DNA of 64,000 bases from Microvirga rosea (GCF_020595095.1 NZ_JAJDOP010000001.1:310001-374000); one strand, 5' to 3'. Numbered from the stretch's first letter, positions 9,453 through 19,558 are shown. Numbers and translations: made by a program. The notes: generated from the sequence alone by a model not told the origin.

Positions 9453-10027
9453 CGCGTCGCCGCCGCTCCCGTCAGCTCAATACCGAGGAGCGACGGCTCT
9501 GGGCTCACGTGGTCCGGGGCGTGGCTCCCATGAAGGGGAAGGTTCTTCCCGAGTTCAATGAGGAAGCGGAGCCCTCCGGGCCCGCCAAGCCCAGCCTCCT
9601 GCCGCTTCCGAAACCTCCACCGTCGCCCTCCGCCAAGCCGACAATTCCTCCCCTCGCCCCCGTCGAACGCAAGACCCTCCAGGCCCTGCGCCGCGGCACC
9701 AAGGCCGTCGACGGGATCATCGATCTGCACGGGATGCGCCAGGACGAAGCTCACGGAGCCCTGCTGCGCTTCCTCCACCGCGCCCAGAATACCGGTCATT
9801 CTCTGGTCCTGGTCATCACCGGCAAGGGTGGGGCCGCAACGGGCGGAATGTTCGAGGAGCGGGGTGTGCTGCGGCGCATGGTGCCGCACTGGCTGCGGCT
9901 GCCCGACGTGAGATCTCTTGTGGTTGGCTTCGAGGAGGCCTCTCCCCAACATGGCGGATCCGGTGCACTCTACGTCCGGCTTCGTCGCAAGCGAGGCGCA
10001 GGATCGACGGATGACTCCTTTCGGTGA
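9449..10027 (+). CDS. Smr/MutS2-C-terminal-domain protein
   Basis: 192-aa protein with a basic N-terminus (MTRRRRSRQL), a proline-rich linker (residues ~35-70), and a C-terminal Smr domain. The Smr hallmarks are IDLHGMRQDEAHGALLRFL near residue 91 and LVLVITGKGG near residue 116. Stand-alone Smr proteins are predicted nucleic-acid endonucleases; the substrate of this one is unknown. It begins at the ATGA overlap with mltA, and its end overlaps the XRE regulator start by 17 bases, so three to four genes are probably one transcript. Confidence 0.88.
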   Translation: MTRRRRSRQLNTEERRLWAHVVRGVAPMKGKVLPEFNEEAEPSGPAKPSLLPLPKPPPSPSAKPTIPPLAPVERKTLQALRRGTKAVDGIIDLHGMRQDEAHGALLRFLHRAQNTGHSLVLVITGKGGAATGGMFEERGVLRRMVPHWLRLPDVRSLVVGFEEASPQHGGSGALYVRLRRKRGAGSTDDSFR

Positions 10028-10439
10028 ACGGGTGCGGCAGCTTCGCCGCCAGCGCGGATTGATGTTGAAGGACATGGCCGCGCATCTGGGTGTGTCGAGC
10101 GCCTATCTTTCGGCGCTCGAGCGCGGCGAGCGCGGCAAGCCGACCTGGACGCTGATCCAGGGCGTCCTGCAATATTTCAACATCATCTGGGACGAGGCCG
10201 ACGAACTGGCCCGCCTCGCCGATCTGTCGGACCCCCGGGTGAAGCTCGACACGTCGGGCACGGATCCCAAGACCACCCTGCTGGCGAACCGCCTGGCACG
10301 GGAGATCAGGACCTTGTCGGAGCGGGACATCGAGACCATGCTCGGAATTCTCGATCAGGCGCAGGACCGGGCCCGACGGGCGCTGTCCCTCATCGAGCAG
10401 ACGAAGGACCCGGCGGACCGCACGGTTGCGTCCGCATAA
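10011..10439 (+). CDS. XRE-family helix-turn-helix transcriptional regulator
   Basis: 142-aa cytoplasmic DNA-binding protein. The HTH spans about residues 5-60: RVRQLRRQRGLMLKDMAAHL followed by GVSSAYLSALERGERGKPTW. The C-terminal half (SERDIETMLGILDQAQDRA) looks helical and may mediate oligomerisation. ATG 10011 is chosen because it begins right before the HTH; the open frame extends upstream inside smr. Targets unknown. A hairpin with a T run follows, consistent with the end of the timA-mltA-smr-XRE operon. Confidence 0.85.
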   Translation: MTPFGERVRQLRRQRGLMLKDMAAHLGVSSAYLSALERGERGKPTWTLIQGVLQYFNIIWDEADELARLADLSDPRVKLDTSGTDPKTTLLANRLAREIRTLSERDIETMLGILDQAQDRARRALSLIEQTKDPADRTVASA

Positions 10440-10468
10440 GGCTTGACCATCCCGGCGGCGAATGCGAA

Positions 10469-10502
10469 AGCGCCCCATTCTCAAGAGGCGCTCTGGTTTT
10501 TT
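10469..10502 (+). terminator. Rho-independent terminator directly before the PfkB kinase start
   Basis: A 6-bp GC stem AGCGCC / GGCGCT with a 12-base loop is followed by CTGG and a run of six T, ending one base before the likely pfkB ATG. It probably ends the upstream operon. If so, pfkB either has a promoter inside or beyond the hairpin, or depends on readthrough. Confidence 0.6.
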
Positions 10503-10503
10503 C

Positions 10504-11505
10504 ATGTCCCCATCCCGCATCGACGTGCTCACGCTCGGCAACGCCATCGTTGACGTGCTCGCCCATACCGACGAGGCCTTCCTCGTCCAGAAGAAGGTCC
10601 ACAAGGGCGCCATGCAGCTCATCGACGAGGCGCGAGCGGAAGAGCTCTTCGGCGACATGGGTCCTGCCATCGTCGTGTCCGGAGGCTCCGCGGCCAACAC
10701 CGCTGCGGGCGTTGCGTCCCTGGGGGTCAAGGCGGGCTTCATCGGCAAGGTGAAGAACGACGAGACCGGCCGCCATTTCGCACACGATCTCAAGGCCATC
10801 GACGTTCATTACGATGTGGCCTTCGCCGAGGACGGGCCGGCCACGGCCCGCAGCTTCATCCTGGTGACGCCGGACGGCGAGCGCACCATGAACACCTATC
10901 TGGGGGCCTGCCAGAACCTCACGCCCGACGATATCCGGCCCGAGACCGTCCAGGCCTCGTCCTACGTGTATCTCGAAGGTTACCTGTGGGATCCGCCGGC
11001 CGCGAAGGAAGCGTTCCGCAAGGCGGTGAAGGTCGCCCACAATGCCGGCAACAAGGTCGCCCTCACCCTTTCCGATGCGTTCTGCGTCGACCGCTACCGG
11101 GACGAGTTCCTCGGCCTCATGCGCGACGGCAGCCTCGACATCCTGTTCGCCAACATTCACGAGCTTCAAAGCCTTTACGGCACGTCCGACCCGAACAGCG
11201 CGCTGGCAGCCCTGCGCGAGGAGAAGGTTCTCGGCGTCGTGACCCGCTCCGCGGAGGGCGCTCTCGTGGTCAGCCGCGGCGAGACCCGCGCCGTGCCGGC
11301 CTTCCCGGTGGAGCGCGTGGTGGACACCACCGGCGCCGGCGATCTGTTCGCCGCCGGATTCCTGGCGGGCCTCGCCAAGGAGCTCGATCTCGTGGATTGC
11401 GCCCGCCTCGGCGGACTCGCGGCCGCCGAGATCATCAGCCATCTCGGCGCCCGGCCCCAGGCCAGCCTGCGCGACCTCGCCCGGCAGGAGGGGCTGTTCG
11501 CCTAG
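10504..11505 (+). CDS. PfkB-family carbohydrate/adenosine kinase
   Basis: 333-aa ribokinase-fold sugar or nucleoside kinase. PfkB signature 1 is present as SGGSAANTAAGVASLG near residue 60, and signature 2 as VVDTTGAGDLFAAGF near residue 278 with the catalytic aspartate (GAGD). The N-terminus IDVLTLGNAIVDVLA and overall pattern are closest to the adenosine-kinase-like branch common in alphaproteobacteria. The exact substrate is not established. Start MSPSRIDVL (10504) lacks a clear ribosome-binding site because a terminator hairpin abuts it; an upstream ATG at 10462 would add 14 basic residues. Confidence 0.88.
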   Translation: MSPSRIDVLTLGNAIVDVLAHTDEAFLVQKKVHKGAMQLIDEARAEELFGDMGPAIVVSGGSAANTAAGVASLGVKAGFIGKVKNDETGRHFAHDLKAIDVHYDVAFAEDGPATARSFILVTPDGERTMNTYLGACQNLTPDDIRPETVQASSYVYLEGYLWDPPAAKEAFRKAVKVAHNAGNKVALTLSDAFCVDRYRDEFLGLMRDGSLDILFANIHELQSLYGTSDPNSALAALREEKVLGVVTRSAEGALVVSRGETRAVPAFPVERVVDTTGAGDLFAAGFLAGLAKELDLVDCARLGGLAAAEIISHLGARPQASLRDLARQEGLFA

Positions 11506-11517
11506 CGGTCGGCGGGT

Positions 11518-12012
11518 TCAACCTCCGGCCCGGCCGAACCACAGGCTCATGAGGGCCGCCGCGGCCACCAGCACCAGAAAGCCGTTCATGGCGACGAGCA
11601 GGAAGGGCGGGATGCGGCGGACGTCCGGGACGGGCGGAGGCGCGCCGACGAAGACCTGCCGCCACACGGCGGCGGCAAAGCAGAAGGCACTGAAGAGGAC
11701 GAGCAGGCTCCCGGTGCTGACGACCATCCAGTCCGGCACCACGCCCTCCAGCAGCTTCTTGGCGCCGATGCCGGAGGCCAGGGCCGCAAGGCCGGTCCGC
11801 ACCCACGCCGCATAGGTCCGCTCCGCCGCGAAAACGGTGCGGTCTGCCGCCAGCTCCGTGCGCCGGTCGGCGCTGTCCTTGAGCTGAACCGTCGCCTTTG
11901 CGGTTTTCCGTGCCGCGATTTCGGTGTTTTCCGCAGCTTCCTGCGTTTGCGCGGCCGCTTCTTCGGCCTGCTCGGCGCTGCGCTTGATCTCCGTTCCGAC
12001 CGATTGCGTCAT
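11518..12012 (-). CDS. DUF202 (YidH-like) inner-membrane protein
   Basis: 164-aa protein. The N-terminal ~45 residues are polar and alpha-helical, rich in Ala, Glu and Lys (AEQAEEAAAQTQEAAENTE), looking like a short coiled coil. The DUF202 domain follows with its hallmark DRTVFAAERTYAAWVRTGL near residue 58 and three membrane helices (LAALASGIGA, LLVLFSAFCFAAAVW, FLLVAMNGFLVLVAAAAL). Function of the family is unknown. It converges with pfkB with twelve bases between stops. Confidence 0.85.
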   Translation of the reverse strand: MTQSVGTEIKRSAEQAEEAAAQTQEAAENTEIAARKTAKATVQLKDSADRRTELAADRTVFAAERTYAAWVRTGLAALASGIGAKKLLEGVVPDWMVVSTGSLLVLFSAFCFAAAVWRQVFVGAPPPVPDVRRIPPFLLVAMNGFLVLVAAAALMSLWFGRAGG

Positions 12013-12083
12013 GGACCCTCCGCTTCACGCAGGACCAACGCATCGGGATCGGAAAGGTTTGGGTCGGGGAAAGGCCGATGCGC

Positions 12084-13055
12084 TCAGAGCCGGCGCAGGG
12101 CCACGGTTTCGATGCGGTGGCTGGCGCCCTTCTTGAGAATGAGGCTCGCCCGCTGGCGGGTGGGCACGATGTTCTCGCGCAGGTTCACGAGATTGATCCG
12201 GTTCCACAACCCGTCGGCGGTGGTGATGGCCTCCGCCTCGGGCAGCTCGGCGTAGCGGCGGAAATACGAGAGCGGATCCCGGAAGGCCGTATGGCGCAGG
12301 CGCAGGAAACGGTTCACGTACCAGCGATGCAGATCCTCTTCCTCCGCATCGATATAGACCGAGAAATCGAAGAAATCGGACACGAACGGAATCGCCGCGC
12401 CGTCCTTGGGCATGCGCGCCGGCTGGAGCACGTTGAGCCCTTCGACGATGAGGATGTCCGGCCGGTCGACGACGGTTTCCTCCCCGGGCACCACGTCGTA
12501 GACGAGGTGGGAATAGAGCGGCGCCCGGACGCTGCGCTTTCCGGCCTTGATGTCGGCGAGAAAGTGCAGGAGCGCGCCCGTATCGTAGCTTTCGGGAAAA
12601 CCCTTGCGCTCCATCAGGCCGAGCCGGGTCAGCTCCGCGTTCGGCAGAAGAAAGCCGTCCGTCGTGACGAGATCGACCTTCGGCGTGTTGGGCCAGCGGG
12701 CCAGCAGGGCTTTCAGGACACGGGCCGTGGTGGACTTGCCCACCGCCACCGATCCTGCGACGCCGATGATGTAGGGGACCTTGGCGTCGTTCTCCGCGAG
12801 CAGGAAGCGCTGGGTCGCCTTGAACAACCCTTGCGTCGCCGCGACGTAGAGGGAGAGCAGCCGCGACAGGGGCAGATAGATCGCCGCGACCTCGTCGAGG
12901 GAGATCGGGTCGTTCAGGGATTGCAGCCGCATCACCTCTTCGGCCGTGAGGGTCATCGGCGCGTCGGCGCGCAGCTTCGCCCATTCGTCCCGGTTGAAGA
13001 CCCGATACGGGGAAAGGTTGTCCTCGTCGAAGGACACCGCGTTGCGCTGATCCAT
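12084..13055 (-). CDS. coaA: Type I pantothenate kinase
   Basis: First committed and regulated step of CoA synthesis, converting pantothenate to 4'-phosphopantothenate with ATP. The 323-aa protein has the P-loop GSVAVGKST at residues 101-109, [10 protein letters not shown], and YDVVPGEE and [11 protein letters not shown] further on. Length and motifs match CoaA of E. coli type, which is feedback-inhibited by CoA. It is the last gene of the leftward his operon, 20 bases after hisE; this his-coaA linkage is common in Hyphomicrobiales. Confidence 0.95.
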   Translation of the reverse strand: MDQRNAVSFDEDNLSPYRVFNRDEWAKLRADAPMTLTAEEVMRLQSLNDPISLDEVAAIYLPLSRLLSLYVAATQGLFKATQRFLLAENDAKVPYIIGVAGSVAVGKSTTARVLKALLARWPNTPKVDLVTTDGFLLPNAELTRLGLMERKGFPESYDTGALLHFLADIKAGKRSVRAPLYSHLVYDVVPGEETVVDRPDILIVEGLNVLQPARMPKDGAAIPFVSDFFDFSVYIDAEEEDLHRWYVNRFLRLRHTAFRDPLSYFRRYAELPEAEAITTADGLWNRINLVNLRENIVPTRQRASLILKKGASHRIETVALRRL

Positions 13056-13075
13056 GAATATCCCCTTTCGGGCGT

Positions 13076-13396
13076 TTAAGGCTTGCGCGCCGCCTTCTCG
13101 GCCAGCCCTGATTGCGCGGTGCGGCGCTCCAGTTCGGCCATCACGTCACTTAGCGGAATGTGTGCGCCCTGCAACACGACCAAAAGATGATACAGCACAT
13201 CCGCGGCCTCGGCCGTGAGGTTCTGCCGGTCGCCCTGCACGGCCGCGATGGCCGCCTCCACCGCCTCTTCGCCGAGTTTCTTGGCCGCCTTGGCGGGGCC
13301 GTCCGCGAGCAGCTTGGCGGTGTAGGACTCCGTCGCCGGAGCCGCCGCGCGCTCGGCGACGATGCGGGCCAGATCGTCAAGGGAGAAGGGGGTCAT
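13076..13396 (-). CDS. hisE: Phosphoribosyl-ATP pyrophosphatase
   Basis: Second step of histidine synthesis, hydrolysing phosphoribosyl-ATP to phosphoribosyl-AMP and PPi. The 106-aa protein shows the MazG-like metal-binding helices [14 protein letters not shown] near residue 42 and [13 protein letters not shown] near residue 63. ATG 13396 gives the usual [13 protein letters not shown] beginning. HisI is not fused here and is not in the window. In the operon it follows a racemase-like gene and precedes coaA. Confidence 0.94.
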   Translation of the reverse strand: MTPFSLDDLARIVAERAAAPATESYTAKLLADGPAKAAKKLGEEAVEAAIAAVQGDRQNLTAEAADVLYHLLVVLQGAHIPLSDVMAELERRTAQSGLAEKAARKP

Positions 13397-13415
13397 GGGG
13401 CTGTCCTCCGGGCTC

Positions 13416-14066
13416 TCACGCGGCTTTGGCGCGGCTGGCCGCCGCAACAGCGGCGCTCAGTCCTGCGCCAGGACTGGTCAGAGCCTGTCCGGCGCGACAC
13501 AGATCGGCCGCCGCCATCATCGAAGCCTGCGCCAGGGCCACACGATCGAAGCCTTCCCCGAAGGCGCGGTCCGCCGCTTCCGCGATCATTGCCTGATAGC
13601 CGTCCCGGTCGCCGGCCTTGAACAGGTCCCAGGCGCCGGGGACGAGCCTGACATCCACTTTCGCGCCGGTCGCCTGCGCGGCGGTTTCAAAAAGAACGCG
13701 GGTGGGTTCCAGTGTGGTGGGTGCCGCGCAGAGCACCGTGACCGACCGGCCGCTTTCGGTCGCGGCCCGCGCCAGAGCCTCGTCCACACGCAGAACCGGA
13801 ATGCGGGTTTGCGCGGCTGCCGTGGCGGCGGCGGGACCGATGCTCGAACAGGTCAGGATGACCGCGTCGGCACCGGCGGCGAGTTCCAACAGCGCCGCCA
13901 CCGTCTCCGCCTCCAGCAGCGGGGTGAAACCGCTCGTCTCGACCCTCGCCAGCAGATCAGGGCGAACGATGTGCATGAGATCGACAGGCGCGAACGCATC
14001 GCTCTTCGCGGCGTTCTCGAAGACCGCGATATTGCTCTCCGCAGTGTGTAGGCAGGCGATGCGCAT
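13416..14066 (-). CDS. Asp/Glu/hydantoin racemase-superfamily protein inserted in the his operon
   Basis: 216-aa protein resembling the aspartate/glutamate racemase superfamily. It begins [20 protein letters not shown], contains the first cysteine motif [14 protein letters not shown] near residue 70, and ends with the segment [17 protein letters not shown]. The second catalytic cysteine expected in a two-base racemase is not visible at the usual place (AQASM), so racemase activity is doubtful. It lies between hisF and hisE with gaps of 21 and 19 bases and is thus likely co-transcribed with histidine genes; no known role there. Substrate unknown. Confidence 0.75.
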   Translation of the reverse strand: MRIACLHTAESNIAVFENAAKSDAFAPVDLMHIVRPDLLARVETSGFTPLLEAETVAALLELAAGADAVILTCSSIGPAAATAAAQTRIPVLRVDEALARAATESGRSVTVLCAAPTTLEPTRVLFETAAQATGAKVDVRLVPGAWDLFKAGDRDGYQAMIAEAADRAFGEGFDRVALAQASMMAAADLCRAGQALTSPGAGLSAAVAAASRAKAA

Positions 14067-14087
14067 TCGGTGATCCTTTGAGGTCGC

Positions 14088-14876
14088 TCAGGCGCGAGCA
14101 CGCTCGTCCAGCCGCATCTTCAGTCCGGCCTTGGCCATATAGCCTTTCGCCTCGCCGATGGTGTGGGTGCCGAAATGGAAGATCGAGGCGGCGAGCACGG
14201 CGCTGGCATGGCCGTCGCGCACCCCGTCCACCAGATGGTCGAGATTGCCGACCCCGCCCGAGGCGATGACCGGCACCGGCACGGCATCCGCGATGGCGCG
14301 CACGAGGGCCAGATCATATCCGCCCTTGGTGCCGTCGCGATCCATGGACGTCACCAGGAGTTCGCCGGCGCCCAGATCCACCATCTTTTCGGCGAACGCG
14401 ATGGCGTCGATGCCGGTGGCGCTGCGGCCCCCATGGGTGAAGATTTCCCAGCGCGGCGCCTCCCCCTCTGCCGACACCTTCTTGGCGTCGATGGCGACGA
14501 CGATGCATTGGCTGCCGAACTTTTCCGCCGCCTCGCGCACGAAGTCCGGATTGTTGACGGCGGCGGTATTGATCGAGACCTTGTCGGCCCCGGCGAGCAG
14601 GAGCTTGCGGATATCCTCGACGCTGCGCACGCCGCCGCCCACGGTGAGCGGCATGAAGCAGGCCTCCGCCGTGCGCCGGACCACGTCGAGCAGGATGCCG
14701 CGGGCCTCGTGGCTCGCGGTGATGTCGAGAAAGCAGAGCTCGTCGGCCCCCGCGGCGTCATAGGCTTTCGCGGCCTCGACCGGATCGCCCGCGTCGCGCA
14801 GATCGACGAACTGGACGCCTTTCACCACGCGGCCATCCTTCACGTCGAGGCAGGGAATGAGGCGGACCTTCAGCAT
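14088..14876 (-). CDS. hisF: Imidazole glycerol phosphate synthase, cyclase subunit
   Basis: TIM-barrel subunit that uses ammonia from HisH to convert PRFAR to imidazole glycerol phosphate and AICAR. The 262-aa protein begins [20 protein letters not shown], holding catalytic Asp11, and has VVAIDAKK with the second catalytic aspartate near residue 130. Phosphate-binding segments VGGGVRS and ASGGVGN are visible. Its ATG shares one base with the hisA stop (TGATG). Confidence 0.97.
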   Translation of the reverse strand: MLKVRLIPCLDVKDGRVVKGVQFVDLRDAGDPVEAAKAYDAAGADELCFLDITASHEARGILLDVVRRTAEACFMPLTVGGGVRSVEDIRKLLLAGADKVSINTAAVNNPDFVREAAEKFGSQCIVVAIDAKKVSAEGEAPRWEIFTHGGRSATGIDAIAFAEKMVDLGAGELLVTSMDRDGTKGGYDLALVRAIADAVPVPVIASGGVGNLDHLVDGVRDGHASAVLAASIFHFGTHTIGEAKGYMAKAGLKMRLDERARA

Positions 14877-15619
14877 CAGGCGTTCTCCTTGCGCACCGTG
14901 CGCAGCAAAGCCAGCGCCTGGTCCGGATCGATGCGCCCGTCATAAAGGGCGCGGCCTGAAATCGCACCGCCCAGGATGGCGCAATCGGGCTGCGTCAGGC
15001 GCTCGATGTCGGCCATGGAGCCGAGCCCCCCGGAGGCGATCACCGGGATCTTCACCGCACGCGCCAGGGCCAGGGTCATAGGCATGTTCAGGCCCTTGAG
15101 GATCCCGTCACGGGAGATGTCCGTATAGATGATCGCCGCCACGCCGGCGTCCTCGAAGCGGCGTCCGAGTTCTTCCGCCGTCAGGGTCGATGTCTGGGCC
15201 CAGCCTTCCACCGCCACGAGGCCGTCCTTCGCGTCGATGCCCACGGCGACCTTGCCCGGATAAAGCCGCGCGGCCTCGCGCACGAAGGCCGGATCGCGCA
15301 CGGCGGCGGTGCCGATGATGACGCGGGCGACGCCTTTGGCGAGCCAGCCCTCGACGGTCTTCATGTCACGGATGCCGCCGCCGAGCTGGACCGGAATGCG
15401 GATGCGCCGGAGGATGCCCTCGACGGCCGCCGCGTTCATGGGCTTGCCCGCGAAGGCTCCGTCGAGATCGACCACGTGCAGCCATTCGAAGCCCTGGGCC
15501 TCGAAGGCGGCGGCCTGAGCGGCCGGATCGTCGTTGAAGATCGTGGCCTGGTCCATGTCGCCCTGGATGAGGCGGACGCAGCGGCCTTCCTTCAGGTCGA
15601 TGGCGGGAAAAAGGATCAC
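14876..15619 (-). CDS. hisA: Phosphoribosylformimino-5-aminoimidazole carboxamide ribotide isomerase
   Basis: Isomerises ProFAR to PRFAR (Amadori rearrangement) in histidine synthesis. The 247-aa TIM barrel begins [17 protein letters not shown] with catalytic Asp8, and has [17 protein letters not shown] with the second aspartate, and ASGGLGS. GTG at 15619 is the start; it overlaps the hisH stop by four bases (GTGA). The frame is open much further upstream antisense to nothing useful, so homology decides the start. Confidence 0.96.
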   Translation of the reverse strand: MILFPAIDLKEGRCVRLIQGDMDQATIFNDDPAAQAAAFEAQGFEWLHVVDLDGAFAGKPMNAAAVEGILRRIRIPVQLGGGIRDMKTVEGWLAKGVARVIIGTAAVRDPAFVREAARLYPGKVAVGIDAKDGLVAVEGWAQTSTLTAEELGRRFEDAGVAAIIYTDISRDGILKGLNMPMTLALARAVKIPVIASGGLGSMADIERLTQPDCAILGGAISGRALYDGRIDPDQALALLRTVRKENA

Positions 15620-16266
15620 GGGCGCCACCTCAGAAAATTGGCGATGAGCTTGAGGCCGAGAGTCTGGCTTTTCTCGGGGTGAAACTGCGTTCCGACAAGG
15701 TTGTCCTTCGCGACGATCGCCGTGACCGGGCCGCCGTAATCGACGGCGGCCACCACGTCGCCAGGCTCCGTCGGGGACAGGGCGTAGGAATGGACGAAAT
15801 AGGCGTGCAGCCCGTCCGGCCCGGTCGGAATCCCTTCCAGGACCGGATGGCTCCGGCGCTGGTCGAGGGTGTTCCAGCCCATATGGGGGATCTTCAGCGA
15901 CGGGTCGCTCGGGGTGATGGCCTTCACGTCGCCATGGATCCAGTCGAGCCCCGGCGAGGTCACATGTTCGAGGCCCCGGGTCGCCATGAGCTGCATGCCG
16001 ACGCAGATTCCCAGGAAAGGCCGTCCGTCCTCGCGCACGCGGCGGTTCAGGGCCTCGACCATTCCCGGCACGCCGTCGAGGCCGCGGCGGCAATCGGCAA
16101 AGGCGCCGACGCCCGGCAGGACGATGCGGTCGGCCTGCGCCACCGCTTCCGGGTCGGAGGACACTGCGATCGGGTCGGATATCCCGGCTTCACGGGCGGC
16201 CCGCTCGAAGGCTTTCGCGGCCGAGTGAAGATTGCCGGACCCATAATCGACGATAACAACGCTCAC
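15616..16266 (-). CDS. hisH: Imidazole glycerol phosphate synthase, glutaminase subunit
   Basis: Class I glutamine amidotransferase that supplies ammonia to HisF. The 216-aa protein has [13 protein letters not shown] at the N-terminus, the nucleophile cysteine in [12 protein letters not shown] near residue 88, and the catalytic histidine-glutamate pair in [10 protein letters not shown] near the C-terminus. Starts at GTG 16266, overlapping the DUF2628 stop by four bases, and ends overlapping the hisA GTG by four. Confidence 0.97.
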   Translation of the reverse strand: MSVVIVDYGSGNLHSAAKAFERAAREAGISDPIAVSSDPEAVAQADRIVLPGVGAFADCRRGLDGVPGMVEALNRRVREDGRPFLGICVGMQLMATRGLEHVTSPGLDWIHGDVKAITPSDPSLKIPHMGWNTLDQRRSHPVLEGIPTGPDGLHAYFVHSYALSPTEPGDVVAAVDYGGPVTAIVAKDNLVGTQFHPEKSQTLGLKLIANFLRWRP

Positions 16267-16760
16267 CGGGGACGCTCCGCATCGGGAAAGAGACCGATCA
16301 CCGGCTCGGTGCCCGGGCGGGCCCGCAGCGCCGAGGTCGGCGAGGATGATGAAACCGGGGACCGGGCCGCCGCCTGCGGCTGCAGCCAGCGCGCGAAGGC
16401 CTTGGCCTCCGCCTCGTCCCGGTCGGCCGCGGTGACCACGTCCACGCCCGGGCGCCCTCGCCGCTCATAGGTCCAGCGCCGAAGGCTGTTGGCCTCCAGG
16501 CCGATCAGGATCTGGAACAGCACGTCCGCCGCAAAGCGCGAGGCCGGATGGACATCGAGCAGAGTCAGCACCCCATGCAGCGCCACGACGGCGACGAGAA
16601 CAAAAAGGCCCGCGAGCCACAGCCGGTGGAAGAAGAACCAGAAAAACGTGAAGACGAAGGCACCCCAGGAGAAGCCGTCCTTCACGATTTCCGCGTCGTC
16701 GAGGGCCGCCGGGTCGCCCGGCCGCGCATCGCGCGCGAGGTGCAGGGTATAGGTGGTCAT
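16263..16760 (-). CDS. DUF2628 membrane protein within the his operon
   Basis: 165-aa protein starting [21 protein letters not shown] segment [20 protein letters not shown] and the following [17 protein letters not shown] form hydrophobic helices near residues 30-70, followed by [13 protein letters not shown] typical of DUF2628. The C-terminal ~50 residues are Ser/Ala/Pro-rich and low complexity. Function unknown. Such a gene between hisB and hisH is common in Hyphomicrobiales; coupling to hisH by a four-base overlap suggests only transcriptional linkage. Confidence 0.8.
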   Translation of the reverse strand: MTTYTLHLARDARPGDPAALDDAEIVKDGFSWGAFVFTFFWFFFHRLWLAGLFVLVAVVALHGVLTLLDVHPASRFAADVLFQILIGLEANSLRRWTYERRGRPGVDVVTAADRDEAEAKAFARWLQPQAAARSPVSSSSPTSALRARPGTEPVIGLFPDAERPR

Positions 16761-16864
16761 GACACCATTCCTTGAGAAGCCTTGTCCGTGAACGGCTCGA
16801 CTCCATGGGCCGGACGCGGCCATCTGCCGACGATCGCAGGAAGTCCCGTCCGGAACATCCAGAT

Positions 16865-17452
16865 CTAGAGCGTTCCCTTGGTGGAGGGAATGCGTCCCCC
16901 TTCCCGGGGATCGACGGATACCGCATGCCGCAGGGTGCGGGCCACGCCCTTGAAGCAGCTTTCGGCGATATGGTGGCTGTTGACGCCGTAAAGGGTCTCG
17001 ATATGGAGCGTCAGCCCGGCATTGACCGCGAAGGCCTGAAAGAACTCGCGCACCAGCTCCGTGTCGAAGGCGCCGATCTTCTCGGTTGGGAATGCGGTCC
17101 TGAAAACCAGGAACGGTCGTCCGGAAATGTCGAGCGCCACCCGGGTCAGGGTTTCGTCCATCGGCAGGTGAATGTCCGCGTAGCGCGCGATGCCCTTCTT
17201 GTCGCCGAGCGCCTGCAGGAGCGCCTGGCCGAGGGCGATGCCGGTGTCTTCCGTCGTATGATGCTGGTCCACATGCAGATCGCCCGCAACCTTCACGGTC
17301 AGGTCGACCAGGGCATGGCGGGCGAAGAGTTCGAGCATATGGTCGAGGAAGCCGACTCCGGTGGCGATCTCGGCCTTGCCGGTGCCATCGAGGGCGATCG
17401 ACAGGGTGACATCGGTCTCGGCGGTGCGACGGCTGACGCTCGCGGCGCGCAT
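16865..17452 (-). CDS. hisB: Imidazoleglycerol-phosphate dehydratase
   Basis: Manganese enzyme that dehydrates imidazole glycerol phosphate to imidazole acetol phosphate. The 195-aa monofunctional form (no phosphatase fusion) shows [14 protein letters not shown] near residue 34, [18 protein letters not shown] near residue 58 with the metal-binding HHxxED, and [14 protein letters not shown] near residue 154. It is the first gene of the leftward his operon and diverges from hslV over a 138-base gap. Confidence 0.97.
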   Translation of the reverse strand: MRAASVSRRTAETDVTLSIALDGTGKAEIATGVGFLDHMLELFARHALVDLTVKVAGDLHVDQHHTTEDTGIALGQALLQALGDKKGIARYADIHLPMDETLTRVALDISGRPFLVFRTAFPTEKIGAFDTELVREFFQAFAVNAGLTLHIETLYGVNSHHIAESCFKGVARTLRHAVSVDPREGGRIPSTKGTL

Positions 17453-17590
17453 CGTGAGGGATCCTTCGTGAAAGAAAGGGCGCGGTGAAGTGACGGCGCG
17501 TTCTATCAGCGTGGCGCAAGAAACGCTACCCGCGTTGCTTTTGGGAACAGGATGATTAAGTCAGTCCCATTCCCTCCGGAGTTTCGTTCC

Positions 17591-18145
17591 TTGTCCGACT
17601 CGACCCCTCCCAGCATGCATGCCACCACGATCCTCATGGTCCGCAAGGACGGACGCGTCGTCATCGGCGGCGACGGCCAGGTCAGCCTGGGCCAGACCAT
17701 CGTCAAGGGCAACGCCCGCAAGGTGCGCCGCCTCGCCAAGGGCGGAGTGATCGGCGGCTTCGCGGGCTCGACGGCGGATGCCTTCACGCTGTTCGAGCGC
17801 CTGGAAGGGAAGCTCGAACAATATCCGGGGCAGCTCACCCGCGCCTGCGTCGAATTGACGAAGGACTGGCGCACCGACCGCTATCTGCGCCGCCTGGAAG
17901 CCATGATGCTGGTGGCCGACAAGGAGGTGGGGCTTCTGCTCTCGGGAGCGGGCGACGTGCTGGAGCCGGAAGGCGGCATCATGGCCATCGGATCTGGCGG
18001 AAACTATGCCCTCGCGGCCGCGCGGGCGCTGGCGGATTCGGGGCTCGACGCCGAGACCATGGTGCGGCGGTCCCTTTCGATTGCGGCCGACATTTGCGTT
18101 TACACCAATTCCAACATCGTCATCGAGACGCTGGACACCGAATGA
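17591..18145 (+). CDS. hslV: ATP-dependent protease proteolytic subunit HslV
   Basis: Threonine protease forming the two-ring core of the HslUV complex. Mature sequence starts at the Thr of [20 protein letters not shown]; Lys and the [10 protein letters not shown] loop follow. A TTG at 17591 with CGGAG nine bases upstream gives 184 aa and a short propeptide ending PPSMHA, like relatives. An ATG at 17552 would add 13 residues but has a poorly placed ribosome-binding site. Stop overlaps hslU start by four bases (ATGA). Confidence 0.94.
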   Translation: MSDSTPPSMHATTILMVRKDGRVVIGGDGQVSLGQTIVKGNARKVRRLAKGGVIGGFAGSTADAFTLFERLEGKLEQYPGQLTRACVELTKDWRTDRYLRRLEAMMLVADKEVGLLLSGAGDVLEPEGGIMAIGSGGNYALAAARALADSGLDAETMVRRSLSIAADICVYTNSNIVIETLDTE

Positions 18146-19452
18146 CCTCCTTTTCTCCCCGCGAAATCGTTTCCGAACTCGACCGTCACATCGTCGGCCA
18201 GTACGAGGCCAAGCGCGCGGTTGCCATCGCGCTGCGCAACCGCTGGCGCCGCCAGCAGCTGGAAGGATCCTTGCGCGAGGAAGTGGCGCCCAAGAACATC
18301 CTGATGATCGGGCCCACCGGCTGCGGTAAGACCGAGATTTCCCGCCGTCTGGCACGGCTCGCCAACGCGCCTTTCCTCAAGGTCGAAGCGACGAAATTCA
18401 CCGAGGTCGGCTATGTGGGCCGCGACGTCGAGCAGATCGTGCGCGACCTGCTCGAGGTCGGTATCGGGCTGGTGCGCGAGGAACGTCGCAAGCAGGTTCA
18501 GGCCAAGGCCCATCTGGCCGCCGAGGAACGCGTGCTCGACGCCCTCGTGGGCACCACCGCCAGCGCCGCCACCCGCGACAGCTTCCGGCGCAAGCTCCGC
18601 AACAACGAACTCGACGACAAGGAGATCGAGATCGAAGTGCAGGGGGGCAACCCGCAAGGCATGCCGATGTTCGAAATCCCCGGCATGCCCGGCGCGTCCG
18701 TCGGCGCCATCAATCTCTCCGACATGTTCGGCAAGGCCTTCGGCGGCCGCGCCAAGATGCGGCGCGCAACCGTGCGCGAGGCGTACGAGCCGCTGGTGAC
18801 GGAGGAATCCGACAAGCTCCTCGATCAGGACGCCATCGTGCAGGAAGCGATCCGGCAGGTGGAAAACAACGGCATCGTGTTTCTCGACGAGATCGACAAG
18901 ATCTGCGCCCGGGAAGGTCGCGCCAGCGGCGATGTGTCCCGCGAAGGCGTTCAGCGCGACCTGCTGCCGCTGATCGAAGGCACCACGGTGGCGACGAAAT
19001 ACGGAGCCGTGAAGACGGATCACATTCTGTTCATCGCATCCGGCGCCTTCCATGTGTCGAAGCCCTCGGACCTGCTCCCCGAATTGCAGGGACGCCTGCC
19101 GATCCGCGTCGAGCTGTCGCCTCTGACCGTGGAGGATTTCAAGCGCATTCTCACGGAAACGGAAGCGAGCCTGATCAAGCAATCCGTCGCTCTCCTGAAG
19201 ACGGAAGGCGTGAATCTCGTGTTCACGGACGATGCCATCGATGCCCTGGCGCAAGTGGCCGTGGAGGTGAACAACACCGTCGAGAATATCGGCGCACGCC
19301 GTCTGCAGACGGTGCTCGAACGGGTTCTCGACGACGTGTCTTTCACGGCACCCGACCGGTCCGGAGAAGCGGTGACCATCGATGCGGCCTATGTTCGCGG
19401 CGAAGTGGAAAGCCTCGCCAAGAACACGGATCTCAGCCGCTTCATCCTTTAA
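18142..19452 (+). CDS. hslU: ATP-dependent protease ATPase subunit HslU
   Basis: AAA+ unfoldase that feeds proteins into HslV. The 436-aa protein has Walker A GPTGCGKT at residues 57-64, the pore motif [16 protein letters not shown], an I-domain in the middle (~residues 110-235), Walker [12 protein letters not shown], and the family-typical C-terminus ending LSRFIL that inserts into HslV. ATG 18142 matches the usual start [14 protein letters not shown]. Usually heat-shock induced; no sigma-32 promoter was recognised with confidence. Confidence 0.97.
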   Translation: MTSFSPREIVSELDRHIVGQYEAKRAVAIALRNRWRRQQLEGSLREEVAPKNILMIGPTGCGKTEISRRLARLANAPFLKVEATKFTEVGYVGRDVEQIVRDLLEVGIGLVREERRKQVQAKAHLAAEERVLDALVGTTASAATRDSFRRKLRNNELDDKEIEIEVQGGNPQGMPMFEIPGMPGASVGAINLSDMFGKAFGGRAKMRRATVREAYEPLVTEESDKLLDQDAIVQEAIRQVENNGIVFLDEIDKICAREGRASGDVSREGVQRDLLPLIEGTTVATKYGAVKTDHILFIASGAFHVSKPSDLLPELQGRLPIRVELSPLTVEDFKRILTETEASLIKQSVALLKTEGVNLVFTDDAIDALAQVAVEVNNTVENIGARRLQTVLERVLDDVSFTAPDRSGEAVTIDAAYVRGEVESLAKNTDLSRFIL

Positions 19453-19485
19453 ACGTCCCCTCCCCGTCGGTGATGATCGCCGACG

Positions 19486-19513
19486 ATGGCCGGACCGATG
19501 CGCCGGCCATTTT
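19486..19513 (+). terminator. Terminator after hslVU
   Basis: Stem ATGGCCGG / CCGGCCAT with a 9-base loop is followed by TTTTC. A second small hairpin, CGTCGG / CCGACG (19465-19485), lies just before it. Confidence 0.65.
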
Positions 19514-19558
19514 CAGTCCGCGGCGGAACTGCGGACTCGCTTCGCGCTTTGCCTCGTC

